Positions 9,906-21,164 of a stretch of DNA of 64,000 nt are shown here, piece after piece. Numbering within the stretch: the first letter of the stretch is position 1; each line of letters starts with the position of its first letter. Under the pieces are notes generated by a model, which saw only the letters and a list, made by a program, of their open reading frames with translations, did no database searches and was not told the origin of the DNA. This DNA comes from Macrothele yani. Its lineage: Eukaryota > Arthropoda > Arachnida > Araneae > Macrothelidae. The translations under genes were made by a program, and so were the position numbers. The stretch spans positions 45,960,905-46,024,904 of the forward strand of contig CM077010.1 in NCBI GenBank assembly GCA_039090855.1, given 5' to 3'.

Positions 9906-12900
9906 AATTTATTTTGAAGGTTGAAGTTATTTATTTATTAAATAGGTAGCCAAAATTGAATCTGAAGGGAAATTTTGAATTTCGACTAAAATTTAGCTTT
10001 GGGAGATGGGTGGATGCATTTCGAAACAAAAATATTTTCTAAGTACTAGAAAAGGCCATGAACATCCTAAACAAAAATGCATCTAAAATTTACATTCCAC
10101 AAGAAGCTATTGGAAAGTTTGAGTTGTTTGTGTTCACGCAGAGTTGAGTCATCTGAAAGTGCAAAAATAAGTGAATATTGTTGCATGTGTATGAAAAGGT
10201 GTCACTATAAGTCCTAGGATAAAATGTACTCGTTCAATAACAACTTGTGGAGTCGGTGAAAGTCAATTTAAAAGGATAGGACAAAAATTGCAGTTATGAA
10301 ATACCTAATAATACCAGGATTCGGATCGATAGCCTTAGTCAAGCTAAGGTGGGGTACATGGGACCAAGTCATGGAAGACAACAGCACACAAAACTTTTCA
10401 CACTGCACTAATTTTGGACTTTTTTTGAAAGGCTACTGCCTGTATTTATTATTTTTCTTTAAAAACTTAATAAGGTCATTTAGTGGACAATCAGATGGCA
10501 TTTCCTTTTTGTTGTTTGCTAAAACACAGCAGTATAAAAACAGAATCTCAATTTCTTTTCTATTTCTCTTTGGCCACTGGCCTTATGAACAGCACAACTT
10601 TACATATTTCAACACAGTTGGTTTGAACACTAGGCTTTGAATTTATTCCTTCAAAATCATACTATGATTCACATGGTTTACACACTGTATGCATCCAAAA
10701 TTCCACTACGATTCACATAGCTTACACACAAAAAAATTACTGTATTCTTTTGAATTCCACCAGGTGGACAAGTTCTGTTCTTTTGAAACGTACTCTCTTC
10801 TCTCTCACCTAGTTAGCTCAATGACAAATTTACAATTTTACACTTATTGATTAAAATTTACAGCACCTAAACAATCTTAGCAAACTCCGCAATCTCCCAG
10901 ACCAGCTTCGAAGCAATTTAAATTTACAGTTATTTTAAGAGGCACAAATTATACTTTAACAAATCTACTATCAGCAAGTAAACAAACCAAGTAAATTATC
11001 CTCAAAACAGAATTTACACTGAGCACAAGCATTAATAAACATTACATAACCTATAGAACTACCCTGAATTAACCTACTTCACTTATAAAGAAACCTCACT
11101 AACTAACTTAAAAATTATCACTATTCATAACATCATTAACATAATTCAGAAATTCAAACAATCTTCTTGCACTAGCTTGCTCATAAAAATCACCTCACTC
11201 TGCACTTCACATAATAACTCAAGATACTTAATAACTCTATACTGTAAACAAAGCTCAAAATACCAATTTACTAAATTTCCAAACCAAATATCATGCTCAC
11301 TAACACTAACAACCAGAATTTACATCCCTAGCACTACAGCAAATCATAAACAAATAAATTTAGATACTTTAAATCACCAAACAAACTTAAATTTAACACC
11401 TGCAGTGAATTACTGAGGTAGCGGTGAGGCAAATACTCTCAGTTCAGACACTACCCTGGGTTTTTGAGAACCAACACAGGAAGAAAATACCAGTCAGGCT
11501 GAAGGCGTGAAATTGGGTCGTGAATCCACTTTCAGCCTATGCAAAGGGAAAGGAAAAAAAATCCTCAAGTGCGACACATCATCATCAGGCACAGAATTTC
11601 CTCGAACATGATCTCGCCAATTATTGAAGCAACACCCGACCGACCCTCGCTGGCAGTACATACCTCCGTGAGCAGCGAAACTACTGGGGGGGTTTGAAGA
11701 CAAGTTTTCCCCAAAAACCACGTCCTCAGGGCTCCCCCTTTTCGAACCAATGCATGATCCCACCTTGATCAACCACGCCTGCAAGAGCCTGTCGTACTTC
11801 AACCCTAAATACTCCAGGCACATCCGGCCCAGAACCAACACAACTATATCCCAGGAAAAATTCACTTATCTCTCTATATATCCCAAGAAATCCTAAATCA
11901 CAATATCCACATATATCCCAGGAAAAATCACTTATCTCTCTCCACATATATCCCAGGAAAAAAATCACTAGCAAGGAAATTCTTCTGCACCATGGCAATG
12001 CGCAGGTCCACTTCAGACAATAACACTGACCATTTACATAACCCACTAAATATTTTCACCTTATTGAAAATTAAAATTACAATTTAGACTCTTTTTGTAA
12101 AAACAAGAAAATTTAGGCCAAAGAAAAGAACAATTAATACCGGAACTGGTGAGCAAAAGTGTGTCTTCTCAACCCACGATGTTCATTCTTTTTGTGAAAT
12201 ACTAAACTTGAGAACAAAAATACTTTAACTTCTATTCTGCACATATCGCATCCTGGTGAAAATTCCCTACTCAGAGCCCTCTGCCCTAGGACAAGTTCCC
12301 GGTTTGCCCTAATATCACCCCTTTCCAATGGGAGATTAACACTCATCTGGAGCATGTAAAATACTGGTCCTCAATTAACACTCCTACCATCTCAATTTCG
12401 ACACTCAACACTCCAAGAATGTAAACAACACTTTAGGTTTCCAATTTCATCACACTATAATATGTTCCCAAAATCCCAATATAAATCATCCCATAATTTA
12501 TCTTCACTCAAAAAAAAAATAACTCAACGCTGTAAAAGACTAGAGAGAAATGTTTACTATTATTTTATCACCCACGACATCACAATAACACTGCTTTTCA
12601 ATTATCACATGCCCAACTAAACTATTATCGATGCACCAAAATTTACGGTGCTCAAACATTAAACCATATTTTTCCGATACATCAAAATTTACTGGCCTGG
12701 GAAGTTGCTAAAATACCAGACATGACAACACAAAAAAAGCATAAATGAAAACATTTTCAACTCCCCTCTCTTTTTTTTTTCTTTTTCTCTGAACTCACAC
12801 CTGAGGAACCAATAAAATCCTAATTTTGAAAGCTTAACGACAACACAGCCATAATCAGAGGCAAAAAAAAAACTTGCTCTTTTTCTTTTTGTTTCTTATG

Positions 12901-13102
12901 CTCAGCTCGAAGTTTAGGTACCCTGCGTGGGATGTTATATATCAATACAGAAAGATATGGACTAAAACATTACCTTCGAGCTGGCGTTCTTTTTTTCCTT
13001 TTTTTTTTTTTTTTTTTTACCACAGTGTACAGTCCTGGCACAACCACAGTTTTTTTTCTTTCCTACTGCAGCAGAGCATCGCCGGAGCCAGCAGGTACCT
13101 CC
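9906..13102. other. Low-G, unassigned sequence
   Basis: About 3.2 kb without a recognisable gene. From about 10640 to 11410 and again from 12350 to 12750 the plus strand is strongly poor in G and rich in A and C, which suggests one strand of an A-rich element or a long-term strand bias. Open frames at 10296-10640, 11177-11416 and 11494-12046 have no known domain. Poly-T tracts occur near 12770 and 12990-13018. Confidence 0.4.
11838..11965. repeat. Short tandem array around TATATCCCAGGAAAAA
   Basis: Three to four copies of a TATATCCCAGGAAAAA-TCACT-ATCTCTC motif, spaced roughly 35-55 bases, with one degenerate copy (TATATCCCAAGAAATCC). The array is small and imperfect. Confidence 0.65.
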
Positions 13103-13440
13103 CATTGTGGTGGACTGGTGGTCATCAAAAAGCCGTCAAGCAAAAAAGAACTCCTCCCCAAACTTTGGGAGGAGATGGAACTGTTTTTGGCCTCTCTCCT
13201 TCGGCCTTTGAAGCAGGCCTTCTCCTCCTTGGGGCAGCAACCGCATGGAGAGGTGTAGATGCTGTTGGCGGTATATCCTTAAGGGAGAAGGCATGTCTTG
13301 CCTTCCTCGGCTAAGTTCTCTCCAGGGCGAAGTTTCCGGACGGCGGGAGGCTTCTTTATCGGCGTGCTACATCGTCAACCCCTCGAATGCGAATACGAAT
13401 ACCAGAGCCAGAGTGTCCCATTGTGGTGGACTGGTGGTCA
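13103..13440. repeat. Direct repeat with tRNA A-box-like motif
   Basis: CCCATTGTGGTGGACTGGTG plus GTCA occurs near 13102-13124 and again near 13418-13440, each preceded by a GAGCCAG-type segment. TGGTGGACTGGTGG resembles an A box and the head of the SINE family seen at 19157, so these may be two diverged SINE heads. No B box was found, so the assignment is tentative. Confidence 0.4.
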
Positions 13441-14503
13441 GCAAAATGCTGCCATGGAAAAAAAACTCTTTTTTTTCTCTGTGGTTCTCTCCCGCCAAAA
13501 GGCGAGGAGAAAAAACTCCGCCGTCCCCTCTTTCTCTGCCGGCCAGCAAGAGGACCAGAACAAAAGTGACTTCTCTCAACGGATAAAACTCTGGGGTGCT
13601 TGAAACCGCTGACCCCTCCCATTGGTCGAAACTTCAGCCTAGCAACTCACAGCTTCCCAACGGAATTTCACTCCCACGCAAGCCAGGGGTGACACTCTGA
13701 CCTTCACACGTAGGGACCAAGCTTTTTTGACCCTGAGGTCTAAAAATAGATTCTGTTGCTGAATTCCTTACCCAAAAGACGAAAAGATGTTGCACTTTTG
13801 GGCGACTTTTTCACGACGTTTGGAAACAGGAACGCAAAAATGGCTAATTCTTGCCTTGCAGAAAATCACTAATTTTAATTTTCTTTTTCTCTCGCTCCGT
13901 GATGTGAAAGTAAAATTAATTTTGATTCTCTGAGCTGCACACCTACTCGCCTTTTCCTATCGCGATAAAAGAACAGATAAAATAATTATTTCCAAAACCC
14001 CAAAGTCAGTTAAATCAAATATTATTCTCTTTTTTTTTTTTTTTTTTCAACATGAAATTTTGTTTTCCTGGTTGTGATTAAGACAAGCGAATTTTGCGCA
14101 TGAATTCCCCTGCCTTTCAACCAGGAATTTTCTTCTAACGTATGTCATGGGAGAAAATTTTTGCATTAATTAATCTCCGATAAACCAACAGAAAGATTGA
14201 TCAGGTCTCTCCGAAATTCACCAGAGGTTAAAATTTTCGCCATGACAGTTGTAATCTGACACGAATCCACGTGTTTTATCAATTGTGTTGTAGTGGTACA
14301 CTTTAATAAATTACATGTTCTCTGTCAAAGTGATTGGGTAAGTTTTTTCTAATGTCTGTATTCTTACCGGATGTGACGTCACGAACTTTCGGCGCGTATA
14401 TCTCCGGAATGCGACGTCCGATAGGACAACTGACAATGGTTTTCGGCTTCTTTCTCCACGAGGAATCGTCCGGAAGGTTTATTCTGCGGTCGATTCTAAT
14501 CAC

Positions 14504-14505
<2 letters not shown>
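13441..14505. other. Unassigned sequence with homopolymer tracts
   Basis: No recognisable gene. It contains poly-T tracts (13460s and about 14031-14047). Near 14378-14440 a segment (GATGTGACGTCACGAAC, CGTATATCTCCGGAATGCGA) is stylistically similar to the Helentron-like repeats elsewhere but not demonstrably homologous. Confidence 0.35.

Positions 14506-14544
<39 letters not shown>
14506..14544. repeat. (TG)n microsatellite
   Basis: About 19 uninterrupted TG units, abutting the left end of a Tc1 element and replacing the outer part of its inverted repeat. Confidence 0.97.
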
Positions 14545-14547
<3 letters not shown>

Positions 14548-15706
14548 ACCTACCTAATAAGCTGTAGGATCATCTTTAGCCCCTAAAGCCAAAACAGCAG
14601 CCACTCCGCGATGCACCGATTCAGTAAGTTGGCGATAAGTATCCTGGGGTATCTGGTACCATAATGTCACCAGCAGATCCGCTAGTTTCAGTACATTTCG
14701 GGATGGTGGTGATTTAGCGAGAGCTCACTTTCTCAAGTCGAACCATAAATGTTCGATTGGGTGCATGGCAGGTAAATTTGGACGCCAGGGCATTAACAGA
14801 AAGTCACCATCATGTTCCTCGAACAACTCCTTGATGATTCTGGCAGTGTGGCATGGCGTATTATCCTGTTGGTAATAGCCATCTCTGGCAGGGAACACAG
14901 TTGTCATGAATGGGCGAACGTGGTCCGCAACGATGTTCAGATACCTGACAGCTGTCCGAGATTGTGCTGTTGGGATAATGGGGCCTAAAGTATCCCAAGA
15001 AAATATAGCTCACCACATAATACCGCCGTCGCCGGCCTGTTTCCGCCCAACAGTGCATCCAGGTGCCATCACTTCCGTTGGGAAACGGCATATCCGTTCC
15101 CCGCCGTGTACGTGATCCACCAGGAATCTTGATTCGTCAGACCAGACCACTTTCTTCCAATCATCCGCGGTCCAATCTCGATGATCTTGGGTCCATTCAT
15201 GCATTGTTGGCGATAACGTGCAGTGAGCATGGGGACTCTGTTGGGTCTTCGGCTACGCAGGCATGTGCGCAGAAGCATGCGATGAACTGTGTGCTGTGAC
15301 ACTTTGCCCTGATTGTCACCACTGTTGCAGCTACAGATGATTTGTTGCACTGTGGCCCTGCAATAGCTGTGTACAATGCGCGACAGTCTCCGCTCCCCTC
15401 TGGCATCAATGAGACGGTTCGTCGTTTGGCCATCTGTGCACTACTCTTGATACGTACTCACTACAGTGGTACGTGAAAAAACCACAAACAGCGCCGTTTC
15501 CGAGATCGTAGTTACGAGGAAACGTGCCATCGCAATTTGTCCTTTATCAAACACCGATAAATCGGTAGTTTTTTTCCATTCTGACTCCGAACACTCTACT
15601 AACCAAAAGCCGTTCCTCTGGTTGTATATATATACTGCTCTGAGTGCTTCACCTGCAATACCGTTCGGTCTCCAGGCGCGCTCATTTCTCTGGGCTGGAG
15701 GTGGTC

Positions 15707-15708
<2 letters not shown>
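14545..15708 (-). pseudogene. Tc1-like element and transposase, degraded
   Basis: Minus-strand pieces in order: I-V-R-T-like HTH remnants near 15200-15430; D-D-W-K-K-V-V-W-S-D-E-S-R-F (first catalytic Asp) near 15120-15170; Y-Y-Q-Q-D-N-T-P-C-H (second Asp) near 14850-14880; and M-H-P-I-E-H-L-W (catalytic Glu) near 14735-14765. Several frameshifts separate them. The element at 44279-45427 is a close sibling and shows what the ends should be. Here both outer inverted repeats are cut short, by (TG)n on the left and (TA)n on the right, leaving only the inner TIR (ACCTACCT..AAGCTG and TTATGACCACCT). Confidence 0.88.

Positions 15709-15759
<51 letters not shown>
15709..15759. repeat. (TA)n microsatellite
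   Basis: About 25 TA units directly following the right terminal repeat of the Tc1 element. TA is the Tc1 target site, so expansion from the target duplication is a simple explanation. Confidence 0.97.
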
Positions 15760-15763
<4 letters not shown>

Positions 15764-15980
15764 TTTCAAAGGTTTGGGAGGAATGCTGCTGATTAGATTA
15801 TATAATACTCTTTTAACTCTTGGGAGCATTAATCAAATTTCCCTACTACCAGGAACAGCATTTTAGTATTTTGATTTGCTCTGAAAACTCGTAGCGGTTT
15901 TTTCAGAGCATTAAATCTGCTTTTTGAAGTTTACTCAGGGAAACTTCACTGTTTACATCCCAGGAAGATTCTAAAGTTGG

Positions 15981-15995
15981 CCGCTAGATGGCGCT
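15981..15995 (+). promoter_or_regulatory. CTCF-like core motif
   Basis: CCGCTAGATGGCGCT fits the CTCF core CCASYAGRKGGCRSY at 14 of 15 positions, departing only at the third base. Sequence match only; a random occurrence cannot be excluded, and binding is untested. Confidence 0.4.
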
Positions 15996-17330
15996 GAGAT
16001 GGGCATGCCCTGCGTTAGTTTCTTGCACCCCAGAGGAGGAGATGGATTACAACCATGCACTTCTCAGGCATGGTAAGTCGTTTTTAGGTTTTGTTTGTTC
16101 ATTATTTTAATTTAACTTTTATTATTTCTTGGAATTAATTTTTTGGGGCTGTTCACGCTCTTTGAAAGTTGGTTGTTTGCCTTGGCCTTGCTTAAAGTTT
16201 CCCGCGAAACTTTGGTAAGCATTTTGTGTCCCTTTGTAGGTTTTACAAAAGTTCATTTTTAGTGGTTCTGAGCCTTCCTGTGGGCTTAATGATTAGTACA
16301 ATATTTTGTAAATATTTTAACTTGTAACAGCAAAGCGCCAACTCACATGTAATCTCATCATTTAATTGTTTGTAGATTGTTTTTATTTTATTTTTTTGGG
16401 AATTAGTAAATTTTCGTTTATTATAAATGTGAACTAAACTTAATTGTTTAATGTTTTCTTGTGTGTCTAGGACATATAATTTGCTTCTCTGTGACTTGCA
16501 ACCTAGCTCTTTGGTATTAAACTTTATTAAAAAAAATTGCTGTGGGTATTGGGCATTTACCTTGCTTTTCTGAGGCATGCAACTCGGTTATTTGGGTTCA
16601 CTCTCGGGATTTGCAGCTGTAATTTTTCTCCATGAGCACCTTTTGCTTCCTTTTTCCTAAATTTGTTGCTTTGTTTCTACTATTTTCAAAATTGTAATGT
16701 TGCTATTTTTGTTTTAATTTATTAATGCTTATATTTTTTTCTGATGTTCCCTGCTTTTCTTTTTATCTGGCAGGATAAAGGTTTCATTTTTTCTGTGACA
16801 AGCTTAAAGATATCCTTTCTGTACCTTTCATTGGTTAGGTTTTCATGATATTTCAATACTAATTTCTTCCCTGGTTTTGCTTTCTTGGGGTGCTCGGCTC
16901 CCTTTCTTTTTATTTTAAGTGCGATTATCTTGGTTGTTGTGCGGTCGGGCAATGTATTTTGGTTTGCTGAGTTATGTTTTTTTTTCAGAAATCCCTTTTA
17001 ATTTGACAAGTTTATCCCTAAATTTAATTTGTCCTTACAGCAAACTAAAATAACAGAAACCCACAATTATCTGGTCTCAGTAGATTGAGTGATTTTCTTA
17101 ATGCTTGCCCTTGACGAAGCCATCAGAGAATCAGTCATTAATATGCTTTCCTGCGTTTTTCTGTTCGTTATTTTTCCATCGTTTGAAGCTCGCCTGCTTC
17201 GGGTGGCTGGAAATTGGCGATTGTTGTTCTTCTTGCTCGTACCCAGAAATTTTTGTTTTATTTTTTCTTTCTTTTCAAAATTTGCTCATTGGTTTCACAT
17301 TTCTATTCTATTTTATCTTTCTTCTATGCA

Positions 17331-17451
17331 GCCCGATCCTTCGTTAAGACCACGATTGGCAGAAAAGGCTGAAAACAGCTTGTACATATTATAACTTTTT
17401 AAGCTTTTTGCAACTTTTTCTCTCAATCGTGGTCTTAACGTAGAGTCGGGC
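17331..17451. repeat. 28-bp inverted repeat, 65-bp loop
   Basis: Left arm 17331-17358 (GCCCGATCC..CACGATTG) and right arm 17424-17451 (CAATCGTG..GTCGGGC) pair at about 25 of 28 positions. It could form a hairpin in RNA or be the end pair of a very small element. Neither arm is repeated elsewhere in the window that I noticed. Confidence 0.7.
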
Positions 17452-17973
17452 CAGGACTATAAGCTTGCAAAATTTAAAAAAAAAATAATTTAAATTTTCA
17501 GTAAGGTGTGCATAAATTCTCATTTTAAGGGTACACTTCTCGTTTTAATTGTAACTTGAGAATTGGACTTGTAATGAGGAAAATATTCTATCTGATAAGT
17601 TATTGTAGCAGAAACCCAGTTTACTAGGTCTTTGCAAAGGTTAGACAGGGTTGCCTATGCTGGTCCTTAAAAACGCCATGGACGAGGGTCCCTATTTATT
17701 TATTTTTTCAGTTTTTTTCTTCTACTTTATTTGTCTGCTCCTTCCTCACTTTGGCGGATTTTTGGTTTTCTGATTTATAACAGTGCCGTATTTTTCTTAG
17801 CTTTAGCTCTTTAACATTTTTTCTGCTGGTTTTGCGCTATTAGATTTTCATGTTATTTGCTGCTCTGTGGGGTTCTGTTGCTTTCAAGTATATATATGTA
17901 TATACTCTGGAATAAATCGTAATTGCCCGTGTTAGTGTCAAACGACGAGGGGACATGTGAGATTCCTCTATTC

Positions 17974-17988
17974 CCACGAGAGGGCGCT
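17974..17988 (+). promoter_or_regulatory. CTCF-like core motif
   Basis: CCACGAGAGGGCGCT agrees with the CTCF core at 14 of 15 positions. It lies about 90 bases upstream of a mariner-like transposase remnant. Sequence match only. Confidence 0.4.
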
Positions 17989-18061
17989 GCTGTGCAGGAT
18001 CTGGTAGCTGTCGCCGCCAGATTGTCTCAGTCACTGTGAAGATGCAGTACATGCTAAAGCA

Positions 18062-19045
18062 ACGGGTCTTTTGAAAACGTACTGGATTACGAACTCGATC
18101 ACAGCAAGGCAAAGGTCATACGCGAGGGAATTTGATGTTAGCAAACCTCCCCAAAGGAACTCTATACTAGCGCTTGTACGCAAGTTGGAAGCAACAAGAT
18201 ATTTTGTGAGTGAAACCTGCAAGCATCATTCATCTGCACTGCGGACGTTGAATCACGACTGCAGCGATCACCTCGGATGTCATAACGGCGTCTGTCGCAG
18301 GAGACCGTGTTCTCGTACTCAATCTGTCATAGAGCTGCTAAGAAAGCTAGGTTAAAGTCTTATAGGTTGATGGCTGTTCATGGGTTGCTGGAACCAGATA
18401 AGGGAAAACGAGTGCACTATTGTCTATGGTGTCAGCACTTCATAGCTCAAAATCCTGGCATATTATCCATCACGTGGTTCACGGACGAGGCGTGGTTTCG
18501 CTTTTGCGGTTATGTCACTACACAGAACAACATATTTGGGACAAAGAACATTTGCTCGCCCTTCAGGAATCGCCTATGCACTCACAAAAAGTTGGTCTTT
18601 GGTGCGCAATATCCGCTGAAATAATAGTGGGCTCCATTGTTTTCAACGAGACTGTAAACACTGCACAGTACCAACGAATTTTCATGGACTTAGTTGAGCA
18701 ATTGGATGACAGAGCTGCGTCAAGGCTATTTCAACAGGATGGCGCCACGTGTCATGCATCAAATGAGTCCATGGCACTGATCCACAGTTTCTTTTAGAAC
18801 CGGATAACTTACCGCAACTTGTGGCCATGAGATCACCAGATTTGACAACATCAGATTTCTTTCTGTTGGAGTGTCTTAAGGAAAGAGTGTACTCCACAGG
18901 CCCTCGGACGTTAGACGAACTGAAGAACATTACAAACAAAATCAACAATATTGACAAGACGATGCTCCAACGAACAGCCAGGGACATGGAACGACGAGTC
19001 CAGATGTGTCTTCAGAAAGAGAGGAGAGGCATTTTCAACATTTGA
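18062..19045 (+). pseudogene. Mariner-like transposase with DUF4817-type HTH, broken
   Basis: It opens with a helix-turn-helix region of the kind found in DUF4817-type elements (F-D-V-S-K-P-P-Q-R-N-S-I-L-A-L-V-R-K-L-E) near 18130-18190. The catalytic part follows: W-F-T-D-E-A-W-F-R near 18475-18505 (first Asp), F-Q-Q-D-G-A-T-C-H near 18730-18755 (second Asp), and R-S-P-D-L-T-T-S-D-F-F-L-L near 18830-18870 (third acidic residue is Asp). Frame changes occur near 18355, 18540 and 18797. The order and DD34D pattern indicate a mariner-lineage transposase; inverted repeats were not resolved. Confidence 0.85.
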
Positions 19046-19156
19046 TGTAAAGAAAAATGTTATGTAACTCCCATACATATGCCACATTTCAGATGGCGTA
19101 ACCTGCTGTTAGATTTATTCTTGTTCGCATAAATTGATAATGAAATGTGTTAGTTT

Positions 19157-19474
19157 CAGATCAGACCGGATTATATGTAGAGGATTTAAGAAAGAGTGTC
19201 AGACCCCAGGTTTTAAACAACTCTCAAAAATAGGAAGCTAGGAGATTTGGGTTAGAGTGCCCGATAGGAAAGTGACACGGAAACGAGGTAGAAAGGGGTG
19301 GAAGACGCCCGTATTTATTACCGGTGGGCCAGTGCTCGGGGTCCGACGGCTTAAAGTGGCCATCCGGCGCAGGGCGGATATTTAGTCGTTCGAGCGTCCG
19401 TACCTGCATGGGATCGAACCTGAGGATTCTCCGTGGCAGACACGAATGTTAACCACTAGGCCATCCGCTGCCCG
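19157..19474 (-). mobile_element. tRNA-derived SINE, with target duplication
   Basis: On the minus strand the head (about 19400-19470) reads GGATGGCCTAGTGGTTAAC (A box) and later GGTTCGATCCC (B box), then a body with CTAAATATCCGCC. It is flanked by 14-bp direct repeats AAATGTGTTAGTTT (19143-19156) and AAATATGTTAGTTT (19475-19488), a target-site duplication with one mismatch. Two further copies lie at 58720-59041 and 59055-59352. Confidence 0.9.
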
Positions 19475-19596
19475 AAATATGTTAGTTTTATATGAATCAC
19501 CTTTTATATATGCACAGAGGCCGGTGTGTTATTCGCGTTGTTGAGTTGAAGGTAACTGGCGTCTTAGTGCTTTCGTAATCTCTTGATATCCATTAA

Positions 19597-20250
19597 ATGG
19601 AACGATACACTTTTACAGAACTACGGGACATGCATTTCGTCTACGGCGCGACCGCTGGAATTGTACGCGAAGATGAATGCCTGTACCGGGAACAATATCC
19701 GAACAGGTGCCACCTAGTACATACGACGTTCGAAAACATTCGCCGGCGACTAGAGGAAACAAGTTTCCTGCGAGCTCATGACAGATTCGAACAGTCGCTG
19801 TCGAAGAGTATGAACTTTCGCGTGTGAAAGAACAGAAATCCACCATCACACATGCCACCACTCATCAAGTAGTAGTTTCACGAAGCACTGTCAGTAGATA
19901 ATAAAGGAGTCTTCTGGGACAATGGAGCGGCACATTACGGCACCGTTACGCGCTTTTTTTTATCTACTACTATGTGACGAATTTTTGCCTGATAACCGGC
20001 TGTACCCCTGTCATCCATAGAAAGTGCACGGAATGTCTGTGGGGAATTTCCCGCGACGGGTGCAAGTATCCCACGACCGGTGCACTTGAGAGAGTGCGTC
20101 AGAATTTTTTTCTCGATGCAATTCCTGCACTACATGTAGTGGTCGCCAATTCGAACACTTTTTTTAATACATTTAAGTGCCAAAAGTCATGGGAAAACAG
20201 TATGCAAATTTTTAAATGGCGCTGTCGTAGTACAAATTCTTCCACGCACG
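19597..20250 (+). pseudogene. DUF4817-type mariner-like element, N-terminal part
   Basis: M-E-R-Y-T-F-T-E-L-R-D-M-H-F-V-Y-G and L-Y-R-E-Q-Y-P-N-R are characteristic of the DUF4817 helix-turn-helix found in arthropod mariner-like elements. Decayed H-Q-V-V-V-S-R-S-T-V-S follows near 19864-19896 and a C-H-P-like segment with F-P-R-R-V near 20010-20070. No catalytic core is recovered. A paralogous copy lies at 45600-46570; the present copy is the uninterrupted version of the site into which the TRIM went there (CATC at 19863-19866). Confidence 0.75.
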
Positions 20251-21164
20251 CCACGATTCTTATCAGCTGCGAAGTGTAATCTCGTAAGTCAGGTTGAACA
20301 ACCGCCAGGGGGATTATGACAAGCCGACGTGAATTATAGGAGTTTGTTCGAGGCATGGCAATGGGAGCCAGACGGATGGGACATTCAATTTTCGGAATTG
20401 TACGAACATTCAACATTCCTTGACCCACAATGCCGCATGTGCACATAAAATGCATCATAGAAAGCATTACAATCCACAGTTGACAGCGCAGTGGCCAACT
20501 ACGGGCGCTAAATGACCGTGACCAGCGGCGTCTGACCAGGATTTTCCATGCTGATAGACAAGCGACACTGGCTCAAATAGCATCCACATTCAATGCAGGA
20601 GCTACCAGAGACATATCTCACAGGTCCGTGCAGCGTAATTTAGCGTCCATGGGGTATAGGAACAGAAGACCCACCAGAGTGCCTTTTTGTTAACACCACG
20701 ACATTGGACACAGCGCCTGACCTGGGCTCCTGAATACGGTAATTGGACCCTGGAAGACTAGCAACATGTGGCGTGGTCCAATGAGTCACGCTACCAGTTG
20801 TTACGAGGTGATGGTAGGGTTCAAGTGTGACGCAGACACCAACCCAAGCTGGTGGTGGTTCCATCCATGTGTGGGGTGTCTTTATGTGGCATGGTTTGGG
20901 TCATCTGGTCCTCGTAAACACGTCATTAATCGGTAATCGCTTTTTTGCTTTGCTGGTTAACCATTTGCAACCCTTCATGGTCTTCATGTACCGCAACAAC
21001 GATGTGATTTTCCAGGTGGACATGCGCCATGTCATCGGGCCCAAGTTGTCCAAAATTGGTTCGAGGAGCATTCTGGGAAGTTCCGACGGATGGTGTGACC
21101 ACCACGTTCGCTCGACATGAACCGAATAGAGCACTTATGAGACTTGGTGGATAAGGTGCGCCCC

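Larger units (their letters stand above)
15760..17973. other. AT-rich sequence, no recognised gene
   Basis: Long T-rich stretches on the plus strand and no known coding domain. Open frames on the minus strand (16243-16578, 16722-16952) have lysine-rich, low-complexity composition. Two items stand out and are listed separately: a CTCF-like 15-mer at 15981 and a 28-bp inverted repeat at 17331-17451. Confidence 0.4.
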
